Source: Bipalium vagum (Eukaryota > Platyhelminthes > Tricladida > Geoplanidae). From it: a stretch of DNA of 31,152 nt. Position numbers and translations under genes: made by a program. Below, one piece after another: positions 14,024 to 26,834 of the stretch. A model generated the notes under the pieces. That model was not told the DNA's origin. It saw nothing but the letters and a program-made list of their open reading frames with translations, and ran no database searches. The stretch spans positions 1-31,152 of the forward strand of contig JBBMKC010257794.1 in assembly GCA_037834085.1 (NCBI GenBank). The letters are read 5' to 3'. Each line of letters starts with the position of its first letter. The first letter of the stretch is position 1.

Positions 14024-17000
14024 ATGAATCAAGTGTTTTACGATTTAATAATTCATTAGGATTATTTTCCTTTTGTTTCAGATTGATATTTTGGAAAATA
14101 TGCAAAATTTAACAGTCAGGGAAGAAATCTACGAACAGTTTCTTGCATTTAAATCAAAAGTGAAACCTAATTTATCAAATGATGATTTCATCAAACTTTT
14201 AATGAACCGATTTGAAAGCTGTTGCTCGAAACTTAATTGTAACGGAACGTATTCGTGAGTATTATAATTGACAATTATTTCTTAAAATATGCTATTAAAA
14301 GATTTAAACTTAATTATTATTATTGATTTTGGATTGGAAAATTTTAATTATTAATTCACATATTATTATGATTAATCCGGTAAAATATTAATACTGGTAT
14401 TGATTTTAGAAATGGAGTGAGAGAAACTTCAGAAATCAATTCGTATGTAAGTCCAATTAAATATTTATAATTCTTATGTTAATAATAAAATATGTAAGTT
14501 CTTTCGTTCTGGCTGTGTATGCTTATTTTCTAGATTTGCTGATTTTATTTGTTTTCTTTCATTGCTTTTCTCTATATGATATAAATTAGTATATGTATAT
14601 ATCAGTAATTGTCGTAATGCGATTCGTCGTTTTGATAGCGGCAAACCAGCAGCAGCATCCATCATCATCAACATCATCAAGGCGGCGATTGTTGATGCAT
14701 CATCGATCGTACATATTAACCATATTTTATAATCTGACACACTAGTTTTTTATTTATTCATTATGTCGTCATTACCATTTTCTGCCTCTACTTCTACCAT
14801 TACTAATTTAATAAACTAACAAAGTAAATAAAAAAAATTAATAATAATCAATACATATAATCTCGAAATTTATTCGCGTTGAAATTTCAAACTATTTGCC
14901 AATTTTTGATTGTCCTGTGGATTTTTGTTTTCAAAATTGCAGAAATCTGTCTCTTGATGTCAAGAGTCGTAGTAGAGTTTTAATTTTTTTGTTATAAATT
15001 TCCTTTTCAAGATTTTCTCAACGGGAAACTCAGATTCTTAAATAATATTCTCATTGTGTTACGTTATTGACAATTTCCGAAGTGCAAATATTTTATGATA
15101 TTTGTTTTCTTATTTTACTTATTCCGTAAACTATAGATATATTTTGGAGAAATTTTATTATAAATGTACGTTTTCCTAACTGAATATTTTTTAAAGAGAT
15201 TATGTTTTTCAATATTTTATCTTTTTTACTAATATTAAAATTTTTTCTGTAATCTTTTACTTTTCAAATTATTCCTCTATTTTTGGGCGCCACAAACAAA
15301 TTCTTTGCTGACAGAAATCCCCATTGGATTTTTTATTTAAATTTAAAATTGAATAAAAATAATTTAATGTCGATGTTAAAATTGAAGTTGAAATTTATTT
15401 TTGATTTTTTTAGATTTTAAAAAAGCCATTTTATAGCGAGAAAAAGAAAAATATTATCTCAAAAAATGTACTTTAATGATATCAATATATTTACAAGTAT
15501 TAGAAATTTTAATTAAAAACATTTTCAATGTTTTTTATATTTCTAAAAAGAAATGATTGCAATAAATTTTGAATAATAATATTTTTTTATTTTAATTTTA
15601 TAAAAATAAATATAAATTAAAATGAGAGAGATTTAATTAAATTAAAAACTATAAGAATATTTCAATTTATTTAAAATAATTGACTGGAAAAATGTCAGAA
15701 TTTTTTACTTCATAACGTTTTAAAAAATTAAACCAAATCGCAAATTTTAATAAATTTTTAATATACAATTTAATTTCTTTATTTTATAAATAGTTTTACT
15801 TAAAATTTTATTTCATAAAAATCCCGATAATGCATATAATCCTTTTCATTAAATTGCTATGCGATCTCAGTCATCTCAAAATATAGTTTTATTTAATATT
15901 TTTTTCTGTTAAGTCATTGGTAAATTTATTTATGAGAATGTCATCCTTAAATTTTCGTTGAAGTCCATCGTTTTTTCTAGAATTATTTTTTAAATTGTAA
16001 AATTTTTTTTTGCTATGTGACTAAGAGTTTTAATACATGTGTTACATTTTATATTAGATTATAAGAAATTTTTGAATTACTGGTCAAATATTTTTTTATT
16101 GATCTGAATTATAGGTCTTCTTTATTTGGTTATAGATTTGGCATGGATTTTTCACGATTAGAAAATTTCCTTTTTATTTCATTGATCAAGTAAAATTAAT
16201 TTCGTGTCATATTTTCCATATCATTAGAAACAACGTATAATACCTGAAAATATACTAATTACAAATTATTATTTTACTTTATAGGTATTATACATAATTT
16301 CTTTGTTATTTGTACAAATTCATTTTAGAAAATAATTATTTTTGATATTGAATCAAAAACAATAGTTTATTAAAACTTAAGTAAAATCAATTTAAAAAGT
16401 TGTGAAAAGAAATTAGAAAGAAAAGTATTTCATTATTATAAACTAAGTATATTAGAAATAGTTTTCGATTTTGTGTACTTAATACAAAAATATTAAGTAA
16501 ACTTCATTGTTTGAAATTGTAAGAAATTTCCTTCTTCCATCTTTGTGAATGGAGATTGTCGAGATAGTTGAAAATAATGCATTTTACAATTGAGGAGATG
16601 ATGTTGAAAATAATCCAGCAATCATTTGTTTTCAAGACTAGTTTACAGAAAATTGAAACAAACGAATTTACATAATACTTTGTATTTTCTATTGAGATAA
16701 AAGTAGATATCATATATCGAACCAATCTATAATGTTGTTGATAAAATATATTCTTGAATAATTATCATAAGATATTAGTAAAGTTTTAATACAAATTCTA
16801 TGGTCAATTTACATAAAAATATTTCCTGTTATATTTACTATCACTACATTAAATAAATTTTGGGTCAAAGGAATTTTAATTGGGGATCTTAAAATTAAAA
16901 TTTCTCCATTATGGAATGTGTAACGAAATTAAAAAATAAGTGGTAATTGACAGTATTTTCCAAGAAATCAAAATATTTTAAAATTCCAAATAAAATAAAA

Positions 17001-20000
17001 ATTAAGAAAAAAATTATTTTCATTGAATTTTTAAGATTCGATTTCAATTTTTCTTACTTGTTTTTATTTTTTCTACACATGAGATATAATTTATAGATGT
17101 GAATTTTTTATTTTAAATTAATTCAAAGAAATTCCAACACGTATGTCAATTTGCTTGAATTAGTATTTTACAAACATTAATTGAAATTAAAAAGAATTTA
17201 ATTATTTTTAATAGTACATTTTTTGCATTGAAAGATGACCCAAAATTTCTTTTATGTCAACATTTGGAATAATTTAGTTTATTAAGAGGTTAATTTTAGA
17301 TTTCATATGGTTGAAAATGTTCACAATTTAAATTATGAATAATATTAATAAAATATCCAATCATCTGTTTTCATAAAAAACTCTTATTGGATTCTACCTA
17401 ACAGTAATGTTTACAATATTTAATAGTTAGGTGATAAAATAAATCTTTGAGCTTTATTTTTGTAATCTGATAGAAATTTGATAATTTTTATATACTTAAT
17501 CTTTCACAAGCTTTATTTGAAAAAATTGTTCTTAACACGATATCTTGATCTTTGAAACATAATACTTTTAACTATTAAAACATTACTAAATATCTCATTT
17601 ATAATTAACATATATGTATTTAATTATGTTTGTAAACGAATTTTATTAAAATTTTCAAATTCTTTATACATTTTTCCATGTTTTATTATATAATTCAGTA
17701 TTCATAAAAATAATTAGCAAGAGAATTTTCTTGGTTATTTTAATTGGTACATAAGAAAAATTTCAAATGTAAACAAATTGCCACTTTTTTCTTCTGCAAT
17801 GATTACAAGAAATTTTATAATTATTTATCTCAACAGTTTCAATACATGACTTTTTCATATATCAAGCTATAAACACAAAAATACATTTTGAACTATAATT
17901 ACTTTTTATCTAATTGTTTTCCTTTCAAAGTTTTATTATTTTTTTCAAAATAATTACAAACAAATTTTGAGAATAATATTTGAAAAAAATACAAAGTTAA
18001 TATTAATTGTTAATATTTAAAGTTTTTGTTTTTTGCCTGAATTTTATTTTCCATACTTTAATACTACAAAAGTATCTGAAAATTTTATTAATCTTCGTAC
18101 AAAAACTATTTGCTGACAATAATTGTTTTTTGTAAATTCTCAGTAATTTTAATAGCGTAATAAAATATGGTTATTTAATTTTAGTATTAATTTCCAAATT
18201 GACACATTTATGGTTATATCACAAATTTTGTGTAAATTATTTTTGATAAATAGGACTTAAATCAGTTATGGCTATTCTTCTAAAAACTCAATGTTTTACA
18301 TAAGCTTAATATATTTTTAAAATGGAATTTTAAAAATATATAATGAATAAAATCTAAATATAAATTTTTTTCTTTTCACGAAAGTTTTCTAGAGCTCAAT
18401 TTTTACCTCAGAATAACTAATAATTCAAAATAAGTAAAAATTTTAATACTGTAATGTATATTTATCAATTTAAAAATTGTGATTGCATATATGAGGTTTT
18501 TGAAAAAACGTGTATGCTTAGGTGTTTGTTCACAAAAATAATTATTAATTACATTAGGATTTTCTTAAATAAAATATTACGTAACTTTTTCATATAATCT
18601 TGATTTAGTGTCTGAATAATACAATTCATAATTAGAGATAAATAAAGCTAATTATTTTTGAAATTACTGCATCACTAGTTACATGTTTAATTAATTGCCT
18701 CGAAAACCGTTTTCGGCGAATTTTCCATTCAGATTTGATGATTTTCAACTTGAATTTTTTTTATTTCTTGAAATATTAACCCACAATTTGTGAGGAATGT
18801 TTTTATAAAGTATCTAAAACAAAAAAATTGATGTGTCATAAATTTATTCCGACAAGCAAAACACTTAACCTTTAGAGAACGTCTCCAATCTTATCAAGAT
18901 ATTATATAGGGGGTTAATAGCATATTTTAAAGAGAAGTCATTTAAAAATTCTTTGTTCGATTTTCTCAATATTTTAATTAAGGGTTTTAAAAATATTTTC
19001 TGTAGCTTTTTGTATATACTTAAAATTTTCTAATTTATTTTTTTCTAATTTCATAAATATCTTTGTAATATTATTTCTTTTAGTAAGTTTATTTCTTTCA
19101 AAATTTATCAATATATCTGTATTATACATTTTTAATCTAGACAGTTGCCTCAAGTTACCTATTAATATGATTCCACACATCCAAAGTGAATAAAAATGTC
19201 TTGTATAAAGTAGGAAAATTCTTAATATTATTTTGTTATTACTTATTTAAGTTCAGTACTGTTCATGTTATCGAAATTCTTATTTTTATTTTATTAGTCT
19301 TAATTGAATATTTATATTTTTGTTAAAACTATTTATTAATCTTTTTTAAAAAATTTTTTCTAATAAAAATTTTAAAAATTCCTGGTTATAATATCGATTT
19401 TTCTTCAAATTTACTTGGAACTTATTTTCAGTCTAATTTTTTAAAATTGATTAATATTATAATTGGTTTTTTTGGAAATTTCTGAAGAAAAATTAAAAAT
19501 GTATATATATTTAATTGACAATCAATATTCATAAAAAAATTTATTAAATATGAGATTAAACGTTAGTATAACTGCAATAAATACCCAAAAAAATTATTAG
19601 CAGACAATATTTATTTTCATTATTATAAATTACTTTCAATAATTGATAAAGATAAAACGAAACAGTATTGGTTAATATTTATGATAACATCTCAAAATTT
19701 ACTTAACTAATCGAGTATTTATAGACTTTTTTCTAATAAATATATTTAATTATAAATTTTAATGGTAATTAAGTTGAGATGAAAATAATTATTTTTTTTC
19801 TGTCAAATCGAAGCTTTTAAAAATATTTCTTAATATTGATTAATAAGGACAAATCAATCAATCATATGTTTTATTTCGTGTTTTATGTTTTATCCATCCA
19901 TCAATCAGTCAAATAATAATTTAATCATTAATTAAGAGCTTGATGGGTTTCATAAAATATTGACAAATTCAATAAATAAGTTCCAGAAAATATGGCAGCC

Positions 20001-22399
20001 ATGTATTAATAATGATTAATTAAAACCAATAATTTGTCAATTTTCGATACTCATTTTTCAAAATTATTTGATTTAATGAACAAGTTTAAGACATTAAGTA
20101 ATAACTAAAAATTTCAATATCGCTTGTCTTCTTGTCCAGTAGAAATAATTAGTTTCATGACGATCTCTTGCAATAATTTTTCAATAAAAACATTTATGCC
20201 AATTTATTTTAATATTTTTATTGATTTAAAAAACCTTTTCGCGAAAGTAATTATTTGTGCTGATAAAAATATAGAATCACAGTTTTTGGATATATTTATT
20301 TTCCATAAGAAATGTATTTATTCTTATAAATATTTAATGTTTAAATTTATTGATTATTAAATTTATTGATTATCAAATTAATTTATAAAATTAAATTATT
20401 AATAAATTAATTCTATGATACAAATATTAACTTTAGAAATACAAATAAAATTTCATTTAAGAGCCCTTTCCTATTTATAACTTGACATTTATTATGATTA
20501 TTTTTAATGGAATATTTATATTTGTGTCAATCTGTTAATAGATATTTTTCTTTGAATTATATAAATCGAATACTTTTGAAATTAAACTGAAGTTAAAAAA
20601 AAACTACATTTTTAGAAAGAAAATTTTGTTCGTAGCTTTTTTGAGTGATATGCAAAAAAACATCACAATTGTCCTTTCCCGGATTCAAAATATTTTGACT
20701 ATAAGATATCTTTACAAATGTTCGATGGAAATTACAATTTGATAAACAAAATAAATATTTTCTGAAAATGAAATTTTGCTTGGATTCATAAAATAAAATT
20801 TCATGAAAATTGGCAATCAGGAAAAGATTACAATAGAACATTTGTATTTGCACTACAATTGGACAACAATATTATTTTTCTTTATACCACCTAGTGCACA
20901 CAAGAAGGTCGATTTTTAATAAAAATTTATTGTGTGGTGATCAGCAATTTCTAGTCACAAATCACTATGACCACAATTTTTGTTTTATTTTAGCTTTCAA
21001 GTTTTTGATAGAAAGGGGATGGTTCTTCAAACTACCAACACTATTTTTACAGGTTTATGATAACATATCCAAAGATTTTCAACTTATAATATACAAAAAT
21101 ATTTTGTTTTGATATTTTTAACTGACCAAAATTATTATAGACATTTTATATATAATTTTCTTTTTTAAATAATCAACACAGTTACTTACATTGTCCATTG
21201 ATATAACTGTAATGTTTAAAATGTTTTTTTTAATAATTATTTTTATTTCTAAACTTAGAAATATATCATAGACAGGACACAAGAGAAATTATGATTCATT
21301 ATTATTAAATGGTTATATATAATGTTTTTTATTATATATTGCATCTCAGTTTTTTATTTTGATCAAGTTGTAATAATTTTTTCATAAACAAACTTTTTCA
21401 GAGTCAATGATAAATTTTACGAAAATCGTCACTAAATATCATATATCAACAAGTTAAATTGAAACGAAAATGGTTTGAATAAATTATAGATGCTAATTAT
21501 TTAATATGACAATATTTAATAAATAATTTGTAAAGTAGAAAAAGTTGAATTAATGATTGAATATTGATCTCATAATTTATCGTTGTAAATCGATAATATA
21601 ATCAATGTAGATATATTAATTATCATTGCAAATAAACTTAAAATTATTTAAAGAAATCCATTTTGTTTACTTGAGAGCGAAGTAACAAAAGTTTTAATTT
21701 GTATAACGAAATTTAATATTTGATTGTTTTGTGTTTTTGAGAACAGGTTTTTGTCGGTTAAAGTTGTATTTTGATTTAATTTTCAGCATTTTACTAATCC
21801 TTTTTCTATCATTTTCATAAGTGCAGAGTGTAATGCATAAATCAGAACCATTAATAATAATGGTAATTTCTGAGGCAAACATGTTCAATGACAGACATTT
21901 GACATTTTTATATACATTTTCATTTTGTTAGAAATATTTTCTAATAAAAACTGAACTAATTTTGATTAATTAATGATTCAAAAATCCATTAATAATCATT
22001 GGCTATATATTAGATTATAACTGAAAAAATTTGACAGTCAAATTTTAGATTTTGTATGCATACCAATTATAAGGTCTGCTTGATAATAAAATTTTTATTT
22101 ATACTTCATAGAAATATGCTAATTCACGTTGCACATAGAGATTGCTTTTTGTTGCATTATATTTATGTTGTAAATGTGGAATATTTTTCCAATGACTCAT
22201 TAAAATATATTAATACTGAGTGAAAGCAGGGACAGGTTTTATTTTTAATACTTTCTGAAGGGCTAGTTATAAATTAATACCCACTTGTCGACAAAACCAA
22301 AACTGTGAGCTGATTATTTTCTTTTAATTATCTGTTGGTTTTTATGATTTGTGATCATTAAGGCATGAAAAAATAATGAACTAAAATTGTTATTTATTA

Positions 22400-22438
<39 letters not shown>

Positions 22439-25400
22439 GTTATTAATATTAATTGGAGTAATTTAAGATTCTTAGATTCTGGTGAATCATCTTCACATTG
22501 TTTTTTGGATAATTAAAAAATAATTTTCAGATTGACTTAAATTCAATTTAATTTTAATTAATATTAAAATGAAATTAGACAGGAAAAAATAGAAAAAACG
22601 AAGAGACCGTGATTTTTGTTAGCGAAAGACTTTCCTGAGCTTGATTTAATTAAAATAAGGAAAATTATTTCAATGATTAGAAAAAGTAGAGCTCTATTAA
22701 TAAGTACCCCCAAAGTGTTGATTAGAATAATGGAGAAAAGTTATGTAATTTGCATAACAAAGAAGTGATATGCTAAATTGTCACTTGTCAATGTTTTGTG
22801 TGTGTGCGCGTTTGTGTCTTATATATTTTTATATATATACGTTTTTAATGAAAATATGTTGGTGTGTATTTTCGCATGTTTGCCTGCGAGTATGTCTTTC
22901 TTCAAATAAAGCTGGCATGTAATCGTGGTTGATTATTATTCCTTTTAGGAATGTTTTCCATCTTCATCGAAAAGTTGAAACGATAATATTTTTCGAAAAG
23001 TTTGGTTGAAGAAAATTTTTTTGTTGGAGAAAGACTGTGCGTCTTTCCATTTAAATATAGATTGAGACTTTGTCAGAGTAATTCATCATGAAATCAGACT
23101 ATTTTTATTATCGTTTTACTGGGCTATTTGAGATGTCCTTTGTAGCAAGGCTGATTCATAAATGTGTCCAGATAACTGCGCATGTACTAAATGTATATTA
23201 TGTCACTGTCACAATGGAACACACGATAGAGAAAGGAAAAGTAGTCGTTCTATTTTTATTGTCTTTTTCTTTTTTATCTTCCGTAATTATTACTATTATG
23301 TAATGTTTACACGGGTCTTATGAGATAAGTTTTTTGCTGTTTTGAACTGCAGTGTTTTTATGATTTATTTTGACATGATTTTGATGAAAATAATTTCTGG
23401 TTTCTTTTGTCAATTTGTAGAAAAACAAATGACAAGCATTTTTAAAAGAAAATAAAAAATATTCCAAATTGTTTACTGACTGAAGATTTAGCGGGTATTG
23501 AATATTTCCAGATAAAATGGAGAATCTGTTTTGTCGAGATTGGTTTTAGCTAAAATATTTTAGTGGAAAGCAATTTGTAGTAGCAATGCGAAAGTTTGTC
23601 ATACGTCGAAATTAAACCATTCTATATATGTATTGAAATATAATGAGATATATTGTAATATTTTTTTAAGTGAATTTTTTTCGAATTATTCAATGTTGCT
23701 ATGGAAACCATTTAATAAACTTATTTGATGTGTTTTATTTTGGATGCCTAATTTATTTCTCAGATATTTTATAGGTGATTGATATTGATTTTTCCTTTTT
23801 ATTTTTGTACTTGGACTAATTGAATTAAGTGTTATTATTAGTTTTCATTTCGTTAAATACTGATGATATTGAAATTAATTCAGCAATTTTTAGGCTAAAT
23901 TTCACTACTAAGATTTGATAATTAAATGAAATCGAAAAAATTAAATTATTAAAAATATCTTTAAAATTTTTAATATTCAGAATTTTTTAAAAAATCATAT
24001 ATATAATTCTACATTTAGCTAAAGTTTTTTAAAATAATGTTATCATTTTTCAATAATTTACACAATTAATTAATTATTTCAATCAAACTTAATTTTTATT
24101 AATTATATTTATCACGTTTTAATCAATGAGGTTATAAATATTTTATAAATTACTCAGTATAACAAAGAAATGACTGCTTAATTTGAAGAAATTTTATTCT
24201 ATTTGAATTGGTCATTTTCAATTAGTTTTTAAAGGATGTAGTCAAAATGGATGTTTATTATTTAAAGCAATAGAATTATTAGAATGTGGAATCATAAATA
24301 TTATCTTAGTGAACAATGGTTCATACAATAAAATAATAATTAATAAACCTATACATGATTATAATTATAAACTTTATTAATAAAAATTTCCCACTACATT
24401 GCAAATTTGTGACATAAAATGGAAATAATTTTTGATAATTTGTGAATATAGTTGGTTTATAAATTTTATTAAAATTAACAAATATTGTAATATTTATTCA
24501 AAATGTTTCATATTTTAAACATTTTGTGTCTCCTTACAATTAATCGGAGAATCTAGATAATTTTTCGAATTTGATAATAACTTGAAAATATTGATAATTT
24601 TTGACAGTTTTGATATTTAGTTATGATCTTCTAATATTAGTGTAATTAAGTTCAAAAGTGAAAAATTGACAAGAATTTCTAAATATAAATAGATGTTAAA
24701 ACAATTTCAGTGTTTGGGTTTGGTAATAAAAATAAAATAATATAAATTTGTATTAGAAAACAGTGAAAATAATCATTGAATTAATATTTTGTTTTTGTAA
24801 TTAATTAAATATACGATTTTAACTTTATGAACATGAATAAGTTTTAAGAATCCTTTTTTTAATAATCTTAAACATTTTTTGATGATACATGTATTTGGAA
24901 AAATATTTATTTACACTCTTATGGTCGATGATGAAAATATTTTAAAAATTTTTAATTCCTAAATACTTTATTTTTATTTAATTGACATCCTTTACACATT
25001 TCGTTAAAATAAATTACTGTACTTTATTAAATAGGATACCATTTTAATAATTAAGTTCAATTATTTAATTTTGATTTAACGTTCCCTATATTTTTTAAAA
25101 TAAAAATTAACTATGGAAATTATTCTTTGATTACATATATATATTTTCACTTTGATATTCAAGGAATTTGAGAAATTTTTTAACAGGTCCCAGAAGAATC
25201 AGCAATTGAAAATAACCCTGTTTCTTTTCAACATTCTATAGAAAAGCAGACCAATTCAAGTTCTTCCTCCAATACAATAAATAAAGAAAACACATCAAGT
25301 CAGAATTATAGATGTAGGTTCGTCTGTCCAGAATGTAAATATTCATCCTCTAGTAAGGAGGAAATTGAAAATCATTTTGATGAGTCTCATGATCTCAGTG

Positions 25401-26764
25401 GAACATTTCCTTGTACTTGCGACCAGTGTTTTAATAACATGTCTCAATTCTTAGCTCATTATATTATCTGTCCAATAGCCGCCACAGATTTACAAAATAA
25501 CTCTAACGATGAACAGATAACTGAGAATGAAAGCATTCTTGATGAAGAAATAGAACATTCAGATCCTGTTTTCGAATCTCGTAGTCCACTTACACATTCA
25601 ACTGATCAAACACCTATACAAAATGAAGATTCAGATGACATACCAGTGGATTATACAAATCCAATAAATCTGGTTAAAAGTGAAATCAAAGATTCTATTG
25701 CTGATTATTCAAATACTTCATTTAATATAAACTTTTCTTCCCATTCTGTCAAACCATGTCTTCCAGTTAATATAAACACGTCTTCTCCAAATAGTCAGGA
25801 TCAACCAAAAAGGTCAGGTAAGATATATGAGTGTGAGCACTGTGAAAAAAGCTTTAAATCAAAAGGTCTTTTAGACCAACATAAACATTTACACTTTCCT
25901 CCTAGACATGAATGTGAATATTGTGGTCGACGTTTTCGTTGGCCACCTCAGTTTTATACACATAAACAACAATGTAGTAAACGTAAGCTAGCTTTAACTG
26001 ATTCTCAAGATTCCAATAATGCTAAGAAATCTAACTTTAACTTTTCACAAATTAATAATTCATATAATCACACAGAATCTCGCATTCAGCAGACTCATAA
26101 AGTATATCCGCATCAAATTCAAGATCATTGTTTGTGTGGCTTTAAGGCAAATATAACAGAAATGTATGAACATAAGAGAACATGTATTACTTCAGCAAGA
26201 GCAATGATTTTGCAAAAAATCATCGATTACAAGTCAATGCAAAATCCATCTTTGATTTCCAATCTCCACTCTGTTAATGGTGGTGGAACAACAAAATCTT
26301 TAATTTCTAATATGCAATCTGTTAATGGTGGCGGAACAAATAACCAATCTTTGATTTCAAATATGCAGCCTACTAATGGTAGTGGGTCAAGCAATCCTTC
26401 CGTTCATTCTGTTATTCAAAATTTCATCCAAAATTCTACAAGTAATAGTAGCTTGACAAATTTTCCAGTGTTATCCAATGCAGATAATATAGGGAAATCT
26501 CAACAGACCACTTCTATTGGTGCAGTCACACAAATCCAAACATCAACAGTAATAAATGAAGAAAAACCTTTTGAATGTGATTTTTGCGATAGTCGATTTA
26601 TGACAAAAATCAGCTTGAAGCAACATTTGGATGGTAAGCATTCAGATCAGGCCAAATATTGTTGTGAAAAGTGTGGAAAGGGCTATTTCTGGAATGCTTC
26701 ATATAATTATCATAAAAAGAAATGTATGATAAAACCACTGACTGTGACAAATTTTAGTAACTGA
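14024..26764 (+). CDS. C2H2/C2HC multi-zinc-finger protein, three or four coding exons
   Basis: This is a probable nucleic-acid-binding regulator; I recognise no named orthologue. Exons are 14024-14032 (MNQ, uncertain), 14082-14254, 14410-14446 and 25187-26764. The 173-nt exon ends TC before a strong GTGAGT donor. The 37-nt microexon begins with the A that completes Ser and ends in phase 0 at TAT before GTAAGT. The last exon opens in phase 0 after TTTTAACAG. Together they give 598 residues. If the 9-nt exon is wrong, the first in-frame ATG is at 14100. Residues 1-73 form a charged, probably helical segment (LTVREEIYEQFLAFKSKVK) with no finger. Seven finger-like units follow in the last exon, separated by acidic and Ser/Asn-rich linkers. 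The 10.7-kb intron contrasts with the short introns elsewhere in the window. Confidence 0.8.
14600..14745 (+). other. GC-rich block with CAG/ATC triplets inside the large intron
   Basis: This stands out sharply from its surroundings. It contains cagcagcag, repeated atcatc and tcatca triplets, ggcggcg and cgatcg. A 42-codon plus-strand frame from ATG 14617 to TAG 14743 encodes MRFVVLIAANQQQHPSSSTS and then a basic segment. The minus strand is also open. It could be an alternative exon, an enhancer or promoter-like patch, or a decayed triplet repeat. No splice signal in the right phase links it to neighbouring exons. Confidence 0.35.
22400..22438. repeat. (TTA)13 microsatellite
   Basis: About thirteen perfect TTA units lie within the large intron, followed by an interrupted tail (ttgttattaatatt). 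Confidence 0.9.
22600..23330. other. Less AT-rich intronic island with a 71-codon open frame
   Basis: Base composition changes here. A gtgtgtgtgcgcg tract lies near 22800, with more mixed sequence through 23330. A plus-strand frame from ATG 23088 to the stop at 23301-23303 encodes a mostly polar N-terminus with three Cys or Arg-rich patches. It ends in one hydrophobic stretch (VVVLFLLSFSFLSSVIITIM), like a tail anchor. I recognise no family. The frame may be chance. The island could be an alternative promoter of the zinc-finger gene or an old insertion. Confidence 0.25.
25187..26764 (+). CDS. Terminal exon of the zinc-finger gene carrying all seven finger-like units
   Basis: The first ATG in this exon is at 25439, but the frame is open through the upstream finger to the splice acceptor, so translation should not start there. 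Units in order are: CPECKYSSSS...H-x4-H; a divergent CDQC...H-x3-C; CEHCEKSFKS...H-x3-H; CEYCGRRFRW...H-x3-C; CLCGF...H-x3-C with only one residue between the Cys; CDFCDSRFMT...H-x4-H; and CEKCGKGYFW...H-x3-C. Three times a C2H2 finger is followed within a few residues by a C2HC finger. Canonical TGEKP linkers are absent, although KPFEC precedes unit six. An acidic region (DEEIEHSD and EDSDD) lies between units two and three. The stop is TGA 26762-26764. Confidence 0.93.
   Translation, partial: VPEESAIENNPVSFQHSIEKQTNSSSSSNTINKENTSSQNYRCRFVCPECKYSSSSKEEIENHFDESHDLSGTFPCTCDQCFNNMSQFLAHYIICPIAATDLQNNSNDEQITENESILDEEIEHSDPVFESRSPLTHSTDQTPIQNEDSDDIPVDYTNPINLVKSEIKDSIADYSNTSFNINFSSHSVKPCLPVNINTSSPNSQDQPKRSGKIYECEHCEKSFKSKGLLDQHKHLHFPPRHECEYCGRRFRWPPQFYTHKQQCSKRKLALTDSQDSNNAKKSNFNFSQINNSYNHTESRIQQTHKVYPHQIQDHCLCGFKANITEMYEHKRTCITSARAMILQKIIDYKSMQNPSLISNLHSVNGGGTTKSLISNMQSVNGGGTNNQSLISNMQPTNGSGSSNPSVHSVIQNFIQNSTSNSSLTNFPVLSNADNIGKSQQTTSIGAVTQIQTSTVINEEKPFECDFCDSRFMTKISLKQHLDGKHSDQAKYCCEKCGKGYFWNASYNYHKKKCMIKPLTVTNFSN
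26249..26398 (+). repeat. Three imperfect in-frame coding repeats (48, 51 and 51 nt)
   Basis: Units start at 26249, 26297 and 26348. Each encodes SLISN followed by LH or MQ, then SVNGGGT or the variant PTNGSGS. They lie in the low-complexity linker between fingers five and six. Third-position differences between units show that they are not very recent. They probably form a flexible spacer. Confidence 0.9.
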
Positions 26765-26828
26765 CATTTGCAAAAATGTAAAGATCGTTTCTAGTCTTTG
26801 ATTGTTTGTACTAAGTCGAGTTGAGAAC

Positions 26829-26834
26829 AATAAA
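26829..26834 (+). promoter_or_regulatory. Candidate polyadenylation signal of the zinc-finger gene
   Basis: An AATAAA hexamer lies 65 bases after the stop codon, in a slightly less AT-rich stretch. In DNA this AT-rich the hexamer alone is weak evidence. Confidence 0.4.

Larger units (their letters stand above)
14447..25186 (+). other. 10.74-kb intron of the zinc-finger gene
   Basis: The donor is GTAAGT at 14447 and the acceptor ends at 25186. Nearly all of it is A/T-rich DNA without recognisable genes. The exceptions are a GC-rich block near 14600-14745, a TTA microsatellite at 22400, and a less AT-rich island around 22600-23330. These could hold regulatory elements or alternative first exons. 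Confidence 0.7.

Noticed and set aside
20593-21112. Two opposite-strand frames of 72-86 codons in the large intron
   Set aside because: Phe/Ile/Asn/Lys-rich products typical of AT-rich noise; no motif or splice context.
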